Of a DNA stretch of 64,000 bases, positions 8,666 to 18,300 are shown piece after piece. A model generated the notes under the pieces. The model had not been told where the DNA came from and ran no database searches. It saw only the letters and a list, made by a program, of their open reading frames with translations. Each line of letters begins with the position of its first letter. The stretch's first letter is position 1. This DNA is from Rhodoblastus acidophilus (GTDB lineage Bacteria > Pseudomonadota > Alphaproteobacteria > Rhizobiales > Beijerinckiaceae): assembly GCF_900187365.1 (NCBI RefSeq), contig NZ_FYDG01000003.1, positions 124,001 through 188,000 of the forward strand, given 5' to 3'. The translations under genes and the position numbers were made by a program.

Positions 8666-11449
8666 ATGCTGACAATTAACGGAGCCCTCTCGCTTGAGGG
8701 CGACACGCTCAGTGCGACCAAGGGGCTGTCGGGCCAGGGCGCGGATGGAAGCGGCCCGGGAACCATAAACGTCGGTCAGGACGGCGGAATCGTCCTGAAC
8801 AAGACGGCGACCATCGCCAATCTGGTCATCAATCTCGCCGGCGACAACGCCTACCTTCAACACAACGAATCCGACGCGAACGATTACGCCGCCAATGGCG
8901 GCGCCCTGACGCTGGCGGCGAACACAACGGTGGTTTCGACCGGCGCGCAGACCTCGATCAACAGCTACGGTAATTATGACGGCGCCATCGTCAATAACGG
9001 CGCGATCGACGTCGTTTCCGGAGATTTGACGATCGCGCCCGGCATTTTCGTCAACAACGGCGCCATCGATGTCCTCGGCGGCGGGTTGTCGATCGCCTAT
9101 AATACGCAGTTCTCCAATTACGGAACGGTCGCGATCACCAACGCCCAGTGCGCGGTCGGGGCCGTGACCGGCGCGGGCGGGTTCGTGCTGAACGACAACG
9201 CCCGTCTGGTGATGACCGGCGCGGATGCGGGCGGGACCATCGCCTTCAACGCGTCCAACGCCACGCTCGAACTCGGCTATGGCGTCCAGGTCGACGCCGT
9301 CATTTCCGGCTTCGACCGCGGCGACCGGATCGTGGTCGACGGTCGGATCACCGACGCCGTCTACAATTCGGGCGACGGGACGCTCAAACTCTACAATGAC
9401 GGCGGCCTCGTCGAAACGCTGACGCTCTCCGGCGCCTCCTACACGTTCGATCTGTTCACCGTGACCTCGAACGGCTCCGGTTCGGTGATCACCGAACTGC
9501 CGAACGCCGCCACCGTGGACCAGTATCTCGCCAACAAGGCCGCTTTCGACGACCTTCGGGGCGGCTTCGTCCTTCTCGACGCCGCAACCAACATTGCGGC
9601 GCATCTGGCCCAGCTTGACAACCCGGCGATCAGCTCAATCGGGATCGTCGACAATGCCGCGCTCTCGGTGAGCGTCGCCCAGTTGGCCGATGCGACGGCG
9701 GCGCTGGCCAAGCTTCAGAACCAGGACCAGACCTCCTACAAACTCCTGGTCTCCGGCGCGGCGGCGGATGTCGCAGCCGGCCTGTCCACGCTGGCGGCCG
9801 ATCTCGATCATATCGTCTCCATCGCGCTGACGGATTCCGGCCCGGCCGTCGTGACGCTGAGCATCGCCCAGGCCGCCGACGGCGCGGCCGCGCTCGCCAA
9901 AATCACGACGCCGCACACGCTCGCCATCGCCGATGTCAGCGCCAATGTCGCAAGCTTGACGGCCGATCGGATCGCCGCTCTGGCGTCTCAGGGCGTCACG
10001 ACGATTTCCGTTACGGATCAACTCGTCGCCCTCAACAGGACCCAGAGAACCGCGTTCGGCGCCGCCCATATCGCGCTGCAGGAGCCGTATAGCGGCGGCA
10101 GCTATCAGATCGTTGACTTCAACGACGACGGTTCGGTGCACGAAATCCAGCGCTTCGGCGTCGCCAACAGAAAATGGGACGCCACCGAGACGATCTTCGG
10201 CGCCAATGGTAAGCCGGTCCAGCAGACGGCGACCGTCGGGGCGGGCCATGACGTCGTTTATATCAAGGATTACAACGCCGAGGGCGTCGCCGTCCATATG
10301 ATCCGCACCAGCCTGTCCGGCGCGGCTTCGGAGACCTGGTACAACGACGCCGGCAAGCGGACCCGACAGCTCTCCGCCAATGGCGTCGCCACCGTTTACA
10401 GCTATGACGCCAACAATGTCCTCACCGAGACCGTGCAGAGCGGCGTCACCGGACGGAAATGGGATACGCTCGACACGCGTTACGTCGCCGGCGGCAAGAC
10501 CCTGACGGCGACCCTGGGCGGCGCTCTCGTCTATCAAAGGGATTACGACGCGGCGGGGGTCTTGACCCACTCGATCACCACCGCGCTGTACGGCTCGGCT
10601 TCGGAGATCTGGTACTCCGCCGGGAGCAAGTCGGTCAGCCAGGTCGCCGAAGACGGCGCCACGACGCTGTACACCTACGACGCCAACAACGTGCTGGTCG
10701 AGGCGCGCGTCAGCGCCATCCCCGGCCAGGCCTATGACGCGACCGCCGCGATTTTCGTCAACGGCAAGGTCGTCTCGGAAACCTGGACCAAGCAAGGCGT
10801 GGTCTGGCAGACGGAAAGCTGGGACGCCAGCGGCGCCGTCGCCGACGTCCATAATTACGTGAGCGGCGCGTTTCAGGGCGTCTCCTACACGTCGGTCGAT
10901 CATCTCTACGCCGCCGGGCTGAAGACGGCGGACGTCTATCTCTCCAGCGACGGCGCGACGCTGGCGCGTCAGGACTACGCCTCGAACGGCGGTTGGACGA
11001 TTTCCGTTGGCGGCCTCGTGAAAACGAAACTGGCGAACGCCAACGGGAGTTCGGAAATCCGGACCACTGGCATCACCGGCCAGAAATATAATGAAACCGA
11101 CGTGTTCTACGACGCCAGCGGCAAGGGGGTCAGCGAGGCCTGGCTGTCGAACGGCGTGGTCACGGCGATCAAGAACTGGAACCCCGACGGAACCGTCAAC
11201 AGCGTCGAATCCGGCGCGCGGTCGAGCGTCGATCTGCTTGCCTTCGATCCGGTCTCGACGACGCTCGGCTATTCGGAAAACGCCGGGGGCGGCGGCGTGC
11301 TGACGCTGTCCCAGGGCGCCGAGTATCTGAGCTTCGCGCTGCTTGGCCAGTTCTCAGCGGCGGATTTCGCTCTGACGCCCGGCAGCGCCGGGGGCGTGAC
11401 CGTTAGCGCGCAAAACGGCCAGACGGTTTTCCTCGCCGCGCACGCCTGA
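8666..11449 (+). CDS. Large repetitive extracellular protein, probable type I secretion substrate
   Basis: The 927-residue acidic protein has no N-terminal signal peptide. Residues 20-240 are rich in N-N-G-A-I-D strands, suggesting a beta-helix (IVNNGAIDVV, FVNNGAIDVL). Residues 290-465 repeat the VSVAQLADATAALAKL / LSIAQAADGAAALAKI pattern seen in alphaproteobacterial T1SS proteins. Residues 480-860 carry YD-like repeats with recurring VANRKWDATET, VTGRKWDTLDT, IPGQAYDATAA and ITGQKYNETDV units. The end (LGYSENAGGGGVLTLSQGAE then LSFALLGQFSAADF) resembles C-terminal repeats of T1SS cargo. No ABC/MFP/TolC exporter lies in the window. Adhesin or matrix function is inferred. Confidence 0.7.
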   Translation: MLTINGALSLEGDTLSATKGLSGQGADGSGPGTINVGQDGGIVLNKTATIANLVINLAGDNAYLQHNESDANDYAANGGALTLAANTTVVSTGAQTSINSYGNYDGAIVNNGAIDVVSGDLTIAPGIFVNNGAIDVLGGGLSIAYNTQFSNYGTVAITNAQCAVGAVTGAGGFVLNDNARLVMTGADAGGTIAFNASNATLELGYGVQVDAVISGFDRGDRIVVDGRITDAVYNSGDGTLKLYNDGGLVETLTLSGASYTFDLFTVTSNGSGSVITELPNAATVDQYLANKAAFDDLRGGFVLLDAATNIAAHLAQLDNPAISSIGIVDNAALSVSVAQLADATAALAKLQNQDQTSYKLLVSGAAADVAAGLSTLAADLDHIVSIALTDSGPAVVTLSIAQAADGAAALAKITTPHTLAIADVSANVASLTADRIAALASQGVTTISVTDQLVALNRTQRTAFGAAHIALQEPYSGGSYQIVDFNDDGSVHEIQRFGVANRKWDATETIFGANGKPVQQTATVGAGHDVVYIKDYNAEGVAVHMIRTSLSGAASETWYNDAGKRTRQLSANGVATVYSYDANNVLTETVQSGVTGRKWDTLDTRYVAGGKTLTATLGGALVYQRDYDAAGVLTHSITTALYGSASEIWYSAGSKSVSQVAEDGATTLYTYDANNVLVEARVSAIPGQAYDATAAIFVNGKVVSETWTKQGVVWQTESWDASGAVADVHNYVSGAFQGVSYTSVDHLYAAGLKTADVYLSSDGATLARQDYASNGGWTISVGGLVKTKLANANGSSEIRTTGITGQKYNETDVFYDASGKGVSEAWLSNGVVTAIKNWNPDGTVNSVESGARSSVDLLAFDPVSTTLGYSENAGGGGVLTLSQGAEYLSFALLGQFSAADFALTPGSAGGVTVSAQNGQTVFLAAHA

Positions 11450-11455
11450 GTTGAC

Positions 11456-11484
11456 GCGCCGCCGCTTCGCGCGGCGGCGCTTCC
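11456..11484 (+). terminator. Hairpin terminator after the secreted repeat protein
   Basis: GCGCCGCCGC and GCGGCGGCGC form a perfect 10-bp stem with a 5-base loop, starting 6 bases after the stop codon. The T-tract is short (TTCC), so termination may be partial. Confidence 0.6.
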
Positions 11485-11513
11485 ATCGTTTCCTGCGCGC
11501 TTCGTCTTCGACG

Positions 11514-11783
11514 TCAGTGCAGCCGGAATTCGGCCCCGACCAGTCTCAGTTCAGCCGGCTTGATCAAGCCGGAATGGCCAACGATGACCTGATGGATGGC
11601 GCCCTCGATCTTCTCGGTCCAGAATTGCAAGAACTTGCGCAATTCGGGAAATTCGGGTTGCAGATCGTAATTCTGCCAGACGAATTCCTGAATGATCGCC
11701 GGATGGTCCGGCATGCGGTAAAGGATATTGGCCGTGGTCATGCCATAGCCCTGCAACTGCTTGACGAAGTCACTCGAGACCAT
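11514..11783 (-). CDS. usg: Usg family protein
   Basis: The 89-residue protein MVSSDFVKQLQGYGMTTANI... with the YRMPDHPAIIQEFVWQNYDL core matches the small Usg family of alphaproteobacteria, once proposed to be linked to tryptophan biosynthesis. No trp gene is nearby, so its biochemical role stays unknown. GGAGG lies 7-8 bases before the ATG. A sigma-70-like promoter lies just upstream. Confidence 0.85.
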   Translation of the reverse strand: MVSSDFVKQLQGYGMTTANILYRMPDHPAIIQEFVWQNYDLQPEFPELRKFLQFWTEKIEGAIHQVIVGHSGLIKPAELRLVGAEFRLH

Positions 11784-11807
11784 CGAAACACCTCCAGTCC
11801 TGTGGGA

Positions 11808-11838
11808 ATATTAGGGGGCTGTTTCAAAAAACTGTCAA
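11808..11838 (-). promoter_or_regulatory. Sigma-70-like promoter for usg
   Basis: On the minus strand TTGACA (11833-11838) and TAATAT (11808-11813) are separated by 19 bases, slightly long. The -10 hexamer ends about 25 bases before the ATG. It suggests usg is transcribed independently of the P450 gene upstream. Confidence 0.45.
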
Positions 11839-11922
11839 GAATTCAGTCTGTTAGTACTCATGCGGCGTGAGTGCTGATTTTTGGCCGCTCGCGCGCGAAC
11901 TCTTACCGTCCGCGTCCTGCGG

Positions 11923-13665
11923 TCAGGCGCGCAGCCGCAGGCGCACGCGCAATCCCGCCGGCGACATGACGAAGCCGAAGGATTCCGCGACGTCGGCCGC
12001 CGCGCCCATGCGCTCCACATCGAAATGCTTGTAGAGCATCGCCAGAATCGTGTTCATTTCGACAAGGGCGAGCGCGCGGCCCGGACACATGCGCGGGCCC
12101 GACCCAAACGGAAGATGCGCGCCGATATCATGCGCGCCGCCGGCGTCGGCGGTTCGGGACTCCAGCCAGCGCTGCGGCCGGAACGCGCGCCCGTCGGCGA
12201 AATGTCCGTCGTCGAGCGCGGCGGGGCGAGACAGCGCCGCCACGAGGGTTCCGCTGGGGATCTCGACATCGCCGATCTGCGTGTCGACATTCGCTTCCAG
12301 CAGAATCACCGGCCCCACCGGCTTGAGCCGCATCGCTTCATTGGCCACGGCGTTGGTTGCGGTCAGCGCATTGGCCGCGTCGATGTCCTCCGGCGCGGCG
12401 GCGTCTCCGAGTTGGCTGTCGGCTTCGGCCCGGATCCGCCGCCCCCAGTCCGGATGGTCCGCCAGCAGGTGAATCGCCCAGGCGGTCGAATTGGCGGTGG
12501 TGTCCTCGCCGGCGAGCACCAGGGTGAACAGGTTCGAGAGGATGACGTCATCGGAGAAGGCGCGGCCGTTCTCATCGGTCGCCCGCGCCATGGCGTCGAG
12601 GAAACTCGCCGGCGCGCGTGCGTTTTGGCCGCCCGCCGCCCGCCGGCGCGCCGCTGCGAGCAGGCCCGACAGCCAGGAATGGACTGCCGCGACCGAGCGG
12701 TCGAAGCGACGGTCGCCCGGCGATCGCAGCAGGCGCCATGTCGGCAAAAGCGCGAAGATCCGGCGCGAAAGCGCGGGAAGAATGACGGCGAGATGCTCGT
12801 GAATCTCGCTCTCCTCACGCTCCACCGTATTGAGGTCATGGCCGAACACGACCAGCAGGGTCACATCGACGGTGAACCGCTTCAGTTCCTCCACCATGTC
12901 GAAGGACGCGCTCTCCAGCGCCAGCCGGCGCCAGCGTGTGCGCAGCCGTCGCGCGACGGTCTGGATATGCGGATAGACTTGGCGGAGATGGCGTTGCGAC
13001 AGCGCCGCCACGGTCAGTTTCCGTTGCAGCCGCCAGCTGTCGCCTTCGGCGTTGAACACGCCGCGGACGCCGATTTCGGCCAGGATGCGATCGAGACTGG
13101 CGGGCCTGCGGAACGTTTCGGGCCGGCGCCGCAGCACATGGTCGATCAGGCGGGGATCGCTGACCGCGACGGCGCGGGCGCGGCCCAGCGCAAACCGGTA
13201 AACGGAGCCGTAGCGCGCCGCCCAGCCCTCCAGAACCAAATGGATCGATTGGGGTTCGAGCTGATGAAGATTGCCCAGAAAGGGCAGCGGCCGGGGGCCG
13301 GGCAGCTCATGCAGCTTGCGCGCCGCCGGCTTCGAGCCGGCGCAGTCGCCGAGCGCCGAGACGTCGGCGAACAGGGCGCCGTCCCTTTCGACGATCGGGC
13401 AGGACGCCAGAAGCTCGGGGCCGCCGGCGCGGCGGCCGGAGGCGACGTCGAACCGCCAGCGATGGTTGCGGCATACGAGATGGCCGCCGTCAATCTCGCC
13501 TTCGCCGAGCAGCGCGCCGAGATGCGGACAGCGGCCCTCGAAGGCGCGCCACCCGTCCGGCGTGCGAAGCACGGCGAGGTCGCGGCCGTCGACGGAGAGC
13601 GCGAACGGCCCGGCGCCGACAAGCTCATTGACCGGCGCGACGCGCGCGAAAGACGCAGGTTCCAT
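11923..13665 (-). CDS. Rieske ferredoxin-cytochrome P450 fusion monooxygenase
   Basis: The 580-residue polypeptide joins two redox domains. Residues 1-105 form a Rieske [2Fe-2S] domain with Cys46-Pro-His48 and Cys65-x2-His68 (the CxH-16-CxxH pattern). Residues from about 118 onward form a complete P450. It starts with a proline-rich LPGPRPLPFLGN hinge. It has the I-helix AGEDTT near 385, the ExxR pair in NEAMRLKP near 441, and the haem loop FGSGPRMCPG with Cys527 as thiolate ligand. All cofactor ligands are present. The Rieske domain presumably passes electrons to the haem; no reductase lies nearby. Substrate is unknown. GGGAGG lies just before the ATG. Confidence 0.9.
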   Translation of the reverse strand: MEPASFARVAPVNELVGAGPFALSVDGRDLAVLRTPDGWRAFEGRCPHLGALLGEGEIDGGHLVCRNHRWRFDVASGRRAGGPELLASCPIVERDGALFADVSALGDCAGSKPAARKLHELPGPRPLPFLGNLHQLEPQSIHLVLEGWAARYGSVYRFALGRARAVAVSDPRLIDHVLRRRPETFRRPASLDRILAEIGVRGVFNAEGDSWRLQRKLTVAALSQRHLRQVYPHIQTVARRLRTRWRRLALESASFDMVEELKRFTVDVTLLVVFGHDLNTVEREESEIHEHLAVILPALSRRIFALLPTWRLLRSPGDRRFDRSVAAVHSWLSGLLAAARRRAAGGQNARAPASFLDAMARATDENGRAFSDDVILSNLFTLVLAGEDTTANSTAWAIHLLADHPDWGRRIRAEADSQLGDAAAPEDIDAANALTATNAVANEAMRLKPVGPVILLEANVDTQIGDVEIPSGTLVAALSRPAALDDGHFADGRAFRPQRWLESRTADAGGAHDIGAHLPFGSGPRMCPGRALALVEMNTILAMLYKHFDVERMGAAADVAESFGFVMSPAGLRVRLRLRA

Positions 13666-13812
13666 GGATGACCTCCCTGGCGACGACAGGCGTTATCGAA
13701 GGCGGGGCGGCAGCCATTTTCATGAAGTCCGTCGTCGTCGAACGGCGGCGTTGAAGTTTCGCGCACGCGAATCACGCTGCGCGCAAGCGCCGAGCGTCCA
13801 ATCCGGGAGATC

Positions 13813-13886
13813 TGGAGCGGGTGAAGGGAATCGAACCCTCGTATTCAGCTTGGAAGGCTGCTGCTCTACCATTGAGCTACACCCGC
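13813..13886 (-). tRNA. tRNA-Gly (anticodon UCC)
   Basis: The minus strand reads GCGGGTGTAGCTCAATGGTA at the 5' end, an anticodon loop CTTCCAA, the GGTTCGATTCC T-arm and an acceptor stem closing with CACCCGC plus an encoded TCCA end. The cloverleaf is complete at 74 bases including CCA. Confidence 0.96.
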
Positions 13887-13948
13887 GCGCCCCTTCTTAT
13901 GCCAAGCATTGCCGGTCGGGTCAATCGCCGGAGGCGTCCGCCCGCGCT

Positions 13949-15763
13949 TCAGCCGCCGAGAAACCCGCCGCTCTGGCGCCGCCACAACTGCGCGTAAAGT
14001 CCGTCGCGCGCCAAAAGTTCCGCATGCGAGCCGTCCTCGACGATCCGGCCCTTGTCGAGCACGATCAGCCGGTCGAGATGCGCGATGGTCGAGAGCCGGT
14101 GCGCGATGGCCAGCGTGGTGCGGCCGCGCATCAGCTCGGTCATTTCCTGCTGAATCGCGGCCTCCACCTCGCTGTCCAGCGCGCTGGTCGCCTCGTCCAG
14201 CACCAGAATCGGCGCATCCTCGAGAATCACCCGCGCGATGGCGATGCGCTGGCGCTGGCCGCCCGACAGTTTGACGCCGCGTTCGCCCACCTGGGCCGCG
14301 AAGCCGCGCGCGCCATCCTGATCCGACAGCGATTCGATGAAGGGTTCGGCATGGGCGCGCCGCGCCGCCTCGCGCAGCTCGTCGCAGGAGGCTTCGGGGC
14401 GGCCGTAGGCGATGTTTTCCGCGATGGTGCGATGCAGCAGACTGTTGTCCTGCGTCACCACGGCGATATGGCTGCGCAGACTGCGCTGGGTGACTGCGGC
14501 GATATCCTGGCCGTCGATCAGGATCTTTCCGCTTTTGAGGTCGTAAAAGCGCAGCAGCAGATTGACCAGCGTGCTCTTGCCCGCGCCGCTGCGCCCGATC
14601 AGCCCGACTTTTTGCCCCGCCGGAATCACCAGGGCGAGGCCTTCGACCACTTTTTCGCCGCCGTAATCGAAGCTGATGTTTTTGAACGCGATGGTTCCGC
14701 CGCCCGGCTTCACCTGCAAGTCCCCGGCGTCCGGCCGGTCCACCACCGACCAGGGCTGGGCGATGGTCTCCATACATTCCTCGACCCGCGCCAGCGCCTC
14801 GAACACGGCGGTCGATTCGTGGCGGATCCAGCCGGACATGTTGACCAGCTGCCACACCATCGGGATCACCATCACGGCGACGCCGGAGCTGATGCGCCCC
14901 TCCTGCCAGTGCGCCAGGGCCAGCGTCGGCGCCGAAATCAGCAGCGCCACATTCATCGCCGAATGGGTCGCGCCCATGCGCCAGATGCGGTCGAGCGCCC
15001 GCCCGAAACTCGCGCCATGCGCTTCCAGTTCGGCCAGGGTCGCGGCGGTCTCCTCGGCTTCCCGCGCGAACAGCTTGACCAGGCCGATATTGGCGTAGAC
15101 GTCGTTGATATGTCCGACCAGCCGGGTATGGTCGCGATTATGCGCCAGTTGCAGTTTTCGCGCGCGGGGCAGGAAATAGAACAGCGAGGCGATATAGGCC
15201 GTCAGCCAGACCACCACGGGCGTCGCCAGCCACAGGTCGAAATGCATCATGGTTCCGACCACGGCCACCGAGAAGAAGCCGCAATACCACATGGCGCTCA
15301 TCACGCTGCGCAGCGGGTCGCGCAGGGCGGCGCCGCCCTCGACCACCTTGTTGGCGATGCGGCCGGCGAAATCATGGGCGAAATAGGCCATGGAATGGCC
15401 CAGCGTGTAGCGCGCCAGCTGGTAGCGGATCAGATTGTTGAACCGCGGCGTATAGATGTGGTCGTAGATGAACCACAGCACGATCATGAAGCCGCCCCAG
15501 GCGACCAGAATCGGCGCGGCGACCTGCCACAGCCAGGGATGGTCGAGCACGTCGCGCGTCGCGCTCGCCGCGTTGATGTCGTTGACCAGCCAGCCGATCA
15601 TGACCGGAATCATCGCCTGTCCTGCCGCGACGCAGGCCTCCAGCGTGAGCAGGACGAGAAGCAGGCCCTTGATCTGGCGGACGAAGTGCCAGATGAACGG
15701 CCAGAGTTCCGAGGGCGGCGGGCCTTTGGGCGCGCCTTCGAGCTTGATGAGGTCGAGCGGCAT
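13949..15763 (-). CDS. ABC exporter, fused permease and ATPase (MsbA/multidrug type)
   Basis: The 604-residue half-transporter has an N-terminal six-helix type I exporter domain (about 35-330) and a C-terminal ATPase. Walker A GRSGAGKST is near 391, the Q-loop in VVTQDN, the signature LSGGQRQRIA near 499, Walker B ILVLDEAT near 521, and the H-loop histidine in IAHRLS. It should act as a homodimer in the inner membrane, exporting lipid or drug-like molecules. The substrate cannot be read from the sequence. It ends 63 bases before the tRNA-Gly. Confidence 0.92.
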   Translation of the reverse strand: MPLDLIKLEGAPKGPPPSELWPFIWHFVRQIKGLLLVLLTLEACVAAGQAMIPVMIGWLVNDINAASATRDVLDHPWLWQVAAPILVAWGGFMIVLWFIYDHIYTPRFNNLIRYQLARYTLGHSMAYFAHDFAGRIANKVVEGGAALRDPLRSVMSAMWYCGFFSVAVVGTMMHFDLWLATPVVVWLTAYIASLFYFLPRARKLQLAHNRDHTRLVGHINDVYANIGLVKLFAREAEETAATLAELEAHGASFGRALDRIWRMGATHSAMNVALLISAPTLALAHWQEGRISSGVAVMVIPMVWQLVNMSGWIRHESTAVFEALARVEECMETIAQPWSVVDRPDAGDLQVKPGGGTIAFKNISFDYGGEKVVEGLALVIPAGQKVGLIGRSGAGKSTLVNLLLRFYDLKSGKILIDGQDIAAVTQRSLRSHIAVVTQDNSLLHRTIAENIAYGRPEASCDELREAARRAHAEPFIESLSDQDGARGFAAQVGERGVKLSGGQRQRIAIARVILEDAPILVLDEATSALDSEVEAAIQQEMTELMRGRTTLAIAHRLSTIAHLDRLIVLDKGRIVEDGSHAELLARDGLYAQLWRRQSGGFLGG

Positions 15764-15883
15764 GGCGTGATCGGGGAGGGGAGGAGTGCGCCCCCCTTTT
15801 ACGAAAGGCCGCCGGATTAGGCGAACGATTTATGGGCGCCGGGCGCGCGGCGCCGCAGGATGGCGCGTCAAGCCGGAGGAAAA

Positions 15884-16060
15884 ATGGCCGATCTCGATCT
15901 GATCATGCAGGCGCTGGCCCTGACCGCGATCGTGCTGTACCTGCTGCCGCGCGTGATCGGCGGGCGCGGCGCGACGGCGCTGCCCTGGATCGGCGCGGCG
16001 CTCCTGACCGGCGGAATTATTATCGCGCTGGTTCAGACCTTCTTCTGGTTCTCGAAATGA
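15884..16060 (+). CDS. Small two-span membrane protein
   Basis: The 58-residue protein starts MADLDLIMQALALTAIVLYL; GGAGGAAAA precedes this ATG, so I prefer it to the in-frame ATG at 15860. Two hydrophobic helices (about 6-24 and 34-55) are separated by a short GGRGATALPW loop. I recognise no family. It ends 7 bases before the CoA-binding protein gene and is likely co-transcribed with it. Confidence 0.7.
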   Translation: MADLDLIMQALALTAIVLYLLPRVIGGRGATALPWIGAALLTGGIIIALVQTFFWFSK

Positions 16061-16067
16061 GGACGGC

Positions 16068-16472
16068 ATGACCGACGAAATCGGCGCAGTGTTGCGCGAG
16101 GTGAAAACCATCGCCCTGGTGGGCGCCAGCGCGCGGCCGGACCGGCCAAGCCATGAGGTGATGGCGTTCCTGCAGAGCCGCGGTTACCGGGTGATTCCCG
16201 TCAATCCCGGCCTCGCCGGCCAGACCCTGCTGGGCGAGCGCGTGTTCGCCAGCCTGGGCGAGATCGACGCGCCGATCGACATGGTCGATGTGTTCCGCCG
16301 CCCGGAAACCGTCGCCCCCATCGCCGAGGCGGCCATCGCCGTGGGCGCGCGGGTTTTGTGGCTGCAATTGGGCGTGGTCAACGAAGACGCCGCGGCGCGG
16401 GCGCGCGCCGCCGGGCTGAAGGTGGTGATGGATCGCTGCCCGAAGATCGAATGGCTGCGGCGCCACGGCTGA
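16068..16472 (+). CDS. CoA-binding protein (YccU-like Rossmann fold)
   Basis: The 134-residue single-domain protein has the nucleotide-binding start KTIALVGASARPDRPSHEV, the YRVIPVNPGLAGQTLLGERV segment and the LWLQLGVVNEDAA motif of the CoA_binding_2 family, related to the N-terminal domain of succinyl-CoA synthetase alpha. These stand-alone proteins bind CoA, but their physiological role is unclear. It is convergent with the chemoreceptor gene. Confidence 0.9.
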   Translation: MTDEIGAVLREVKTIALVGASARPDRPSHEVMAFLQSRGYRVIPVNPGLAGQTLLGERVFASLGEIDAPIDMVDVFRRPETVAPIAEAAIAVGARVLWLQLGVVNEDAAARARAAGLKVVMDRCPKIEWLRRHG

Positions 16473-16478
16473 TCGCGC

Positions 16479-18182
16479 TTACGCCGCCCGGATCGACTGC
16501 AGGAACGTATCGACCTCCGCGCGCATCAGCCCGGCCTGACGCGCCAGTTCGGCGGCGGAGCTGAGGATCTGGTCCGAGGCGCTGGACGATTCCCGCGTCG
16601 CCTGCAGCACGCCGCCGATATTGTCGGCCACGTTGCGGGCGCCGGTCGAGGCTTCCTGCACATTGGCCGAGATTTCCTGCGTCGCCTCGCCCTGCTGGCT
16701 GACCGAGACGGCGATGGACTGAGCCACCGCCGCCGACTTTTCGGTGGCGCGCACCACGCCCGAAATGTTTTCCGCCGCGCGCGCGCTGGTCGCCTGGATG
16801 TCGGCGATCTGGGCGCTGATTTCGGCGGTCGAGCGCGCTGTCTGCTCGGCCAGCGATTTCACCTCCTGCGCGACGACCGCGAACCCGCGTCCCGCCTCGC
16901 CGGCGCGCGCGGCTTCGATGGTCGCGTTGAGCGCCAGCATGTTGGTCTGTCCGGCGATGTCGGAGATCAGGCTGACGATGCCGCCGATCCTCTCGGCGGC
17001 GAGGCTGAGTTCGCGCATCCGCAGGTCGGTGCGTTCGGCCTGTTCGGCGGATTCCCGCGCGATCTCCTGCGACTGCCGCACCTGCTCGTCGATCTCCTTG
17101 ACGGAATAGGACAATTGCTCCGTCGCGGAGGCGACCGAGCCGATATTGCCGGAGGAGGCCTCGGAGGCGGCGACGACGGCGGCCGCCTGCGCCTCGGCCT
17201 TGGCGGCCGAATCGTTCATCGTGCGCGCGACCACCTGAAAGTTTTGCGCGGCGAGCGACACGCCATTGACGATGCCGCTGATCGACGCCTCGAACTTTTC
17301 CGCGAGCTGGGCCGAGAGGGCGCGGCGCTGCGCTTCCTGGCCGGCGCGGGCCGTCTCGGCTTCCTTCTCCAGTTTCTTGCTGCGCAGCAGATTGGCCTTG
17401 AACACCTGCAAAGTCCTGGCCAGCGCGCCGATCTCGTCGCCCCGCTCGCCGCCGGGGATGCTGACGGAATCGTCGCCCTTGGCGAGGCCTTCGAGCGCGT
17501 CGATGGCTTGGCGCAGCGGCGAGAGCAATCCGAACAGCAGCGCGAACGCCACCGCCAGCGTCAGGACGAGGCTCAACGCCAGCCCCCCGCTCACGATCTT
17601 CTTGCTCAGTCCGGCGATCCGCTCCTCGGCGTCGCCCTCGCGCTGCGCCGTGGCGATATTGTAATCGAGGTCCTTGGAGATGATCTTGACGAGCTTGTCG
17701 CGCGTGGCGGCGTCGCCATTGGTGAAGGCGTTCATGGCGCCGGTCATGTTGCCGCTGCGGGCGATGTCATGGGTGTCCAGCGCCGACTGGCGGAAGTTGG
17801 GCCAGGCTTTTTGGAATTCGTCCATCAGCTTTTCGTCGTCGGTCCCGACGTTGATCAGCGGCTTGTAGGCGTCGAACGCCTTGTCCACCTTGGCGGCGGC
17901 GTCGGCCATGAGGTCGTCGACGTTTTCGGCGCCGAAATTGGCGGCGATGGCCAGCAGGCCATTGGCTTCCGCCAGACGATAGGCGTTGATGGCGCCGCGC
18001 AGCAGCGAAACGCGATAAACGGCAGGCAAACGGTTCTTGACGACGACGGAGGAGGTCGCCTCCATCTGCTGCATCTGATACAGCGACACCAGGCCAAGGG
18101 AGGCGACCACTGCGACCAAGCCGAATAGCGCGCCGAGGATTTTCGTGCGCGCGCTGGTGTTTCGCCACATTGTCACGATCAC
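16479..18182 (-). CDS. Methyl-accepting chemotaxis protein
   Basis: Transmembrane chemoreceptor of about 567 residues. A first membrane helix lies at 12-32, followed by a four-helix-bundle-type periplasmic sensor (about 35-190). A second helix is near 200-222, then HAMP (about 222-275) and a long cytoplasmic signalling coiled coil with the CheA/CheW-binding tip ([20 protein letters not shown]). GGAGG five bases before a GTG at 18180-18182 supports that start; an ATG four codons later is the alternative. The ligand is unknown, and no che genes are in the window. Confidence 0.93.
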   Translation of the reverse strand: MIVTMWRNTSARTKILGALFGLVAVVASLGLVSLYQMQQMEATSSVVVKNRLPAVYRVSLLRGAINAYRLAEANGLLAIAANFGAENVDDLMADAAAKVDKAFDAYKPLINVGTDDEKLMDEFQKAWPNFRQSALDTHDIARSGNMTGAMNAFTNGDAATRDKLVKIISKDLDYNIATAQREGDAEERIAGLSKKIVSGGLALSLVLTLAVAFALLFGLLSPLRQAIDALEGLAKGDDSVSIPGGERGDEIGALARTLQVFKANLLRSKKLEKEAETARAGQEAQRRALSAQLAEKFEASISGIVNGVSLAAQNFQVVARTMNDSAAKAEAQAAAVVAASEASSGNIGSVASATEQLSYSVKEIDEQVRQSQEIARESAEQAERTDLRMRELSLAAERIGGIVSLISDIAGQTNMLALNATIEAARAGEAGRGFAVVAQEVKSLAEQTARSTAEISAQIADIQATSARAAENISGVVRATEKSAAVAQSIAVSVSQQGEATQEISANVQEASTGARNVADNIGGVLQATRESSSASDQILSSAAELARQAGLMRAEVDTFLQSIRAA

Positions 18183-18300
18183 GTCCGCCTCCGAACAACT
18201 TAATTGGAATTCGACGGACGGCAGACTAGACGGGCAAGGTTGCGCTGGCCTTGCGCGTCAAGGGCCTGGAAGCCCATGACGCGCCGATGACGCGGCGTTT

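Noticed and set aside
11835-12088. Small plus/minus frames at the 3' end of the P450 gene
   Set aside because: They overlap the P450 C-terminus in other frames and lack ribosome sites and conserved patterns.
13271-15820. 849-codon plus-strand frame over the P450 start, tRNA-Gly and ABC exporter
   Set aside because: It would translate through a tRNA gene and run antisense to two genes with complete catalytic motifs.
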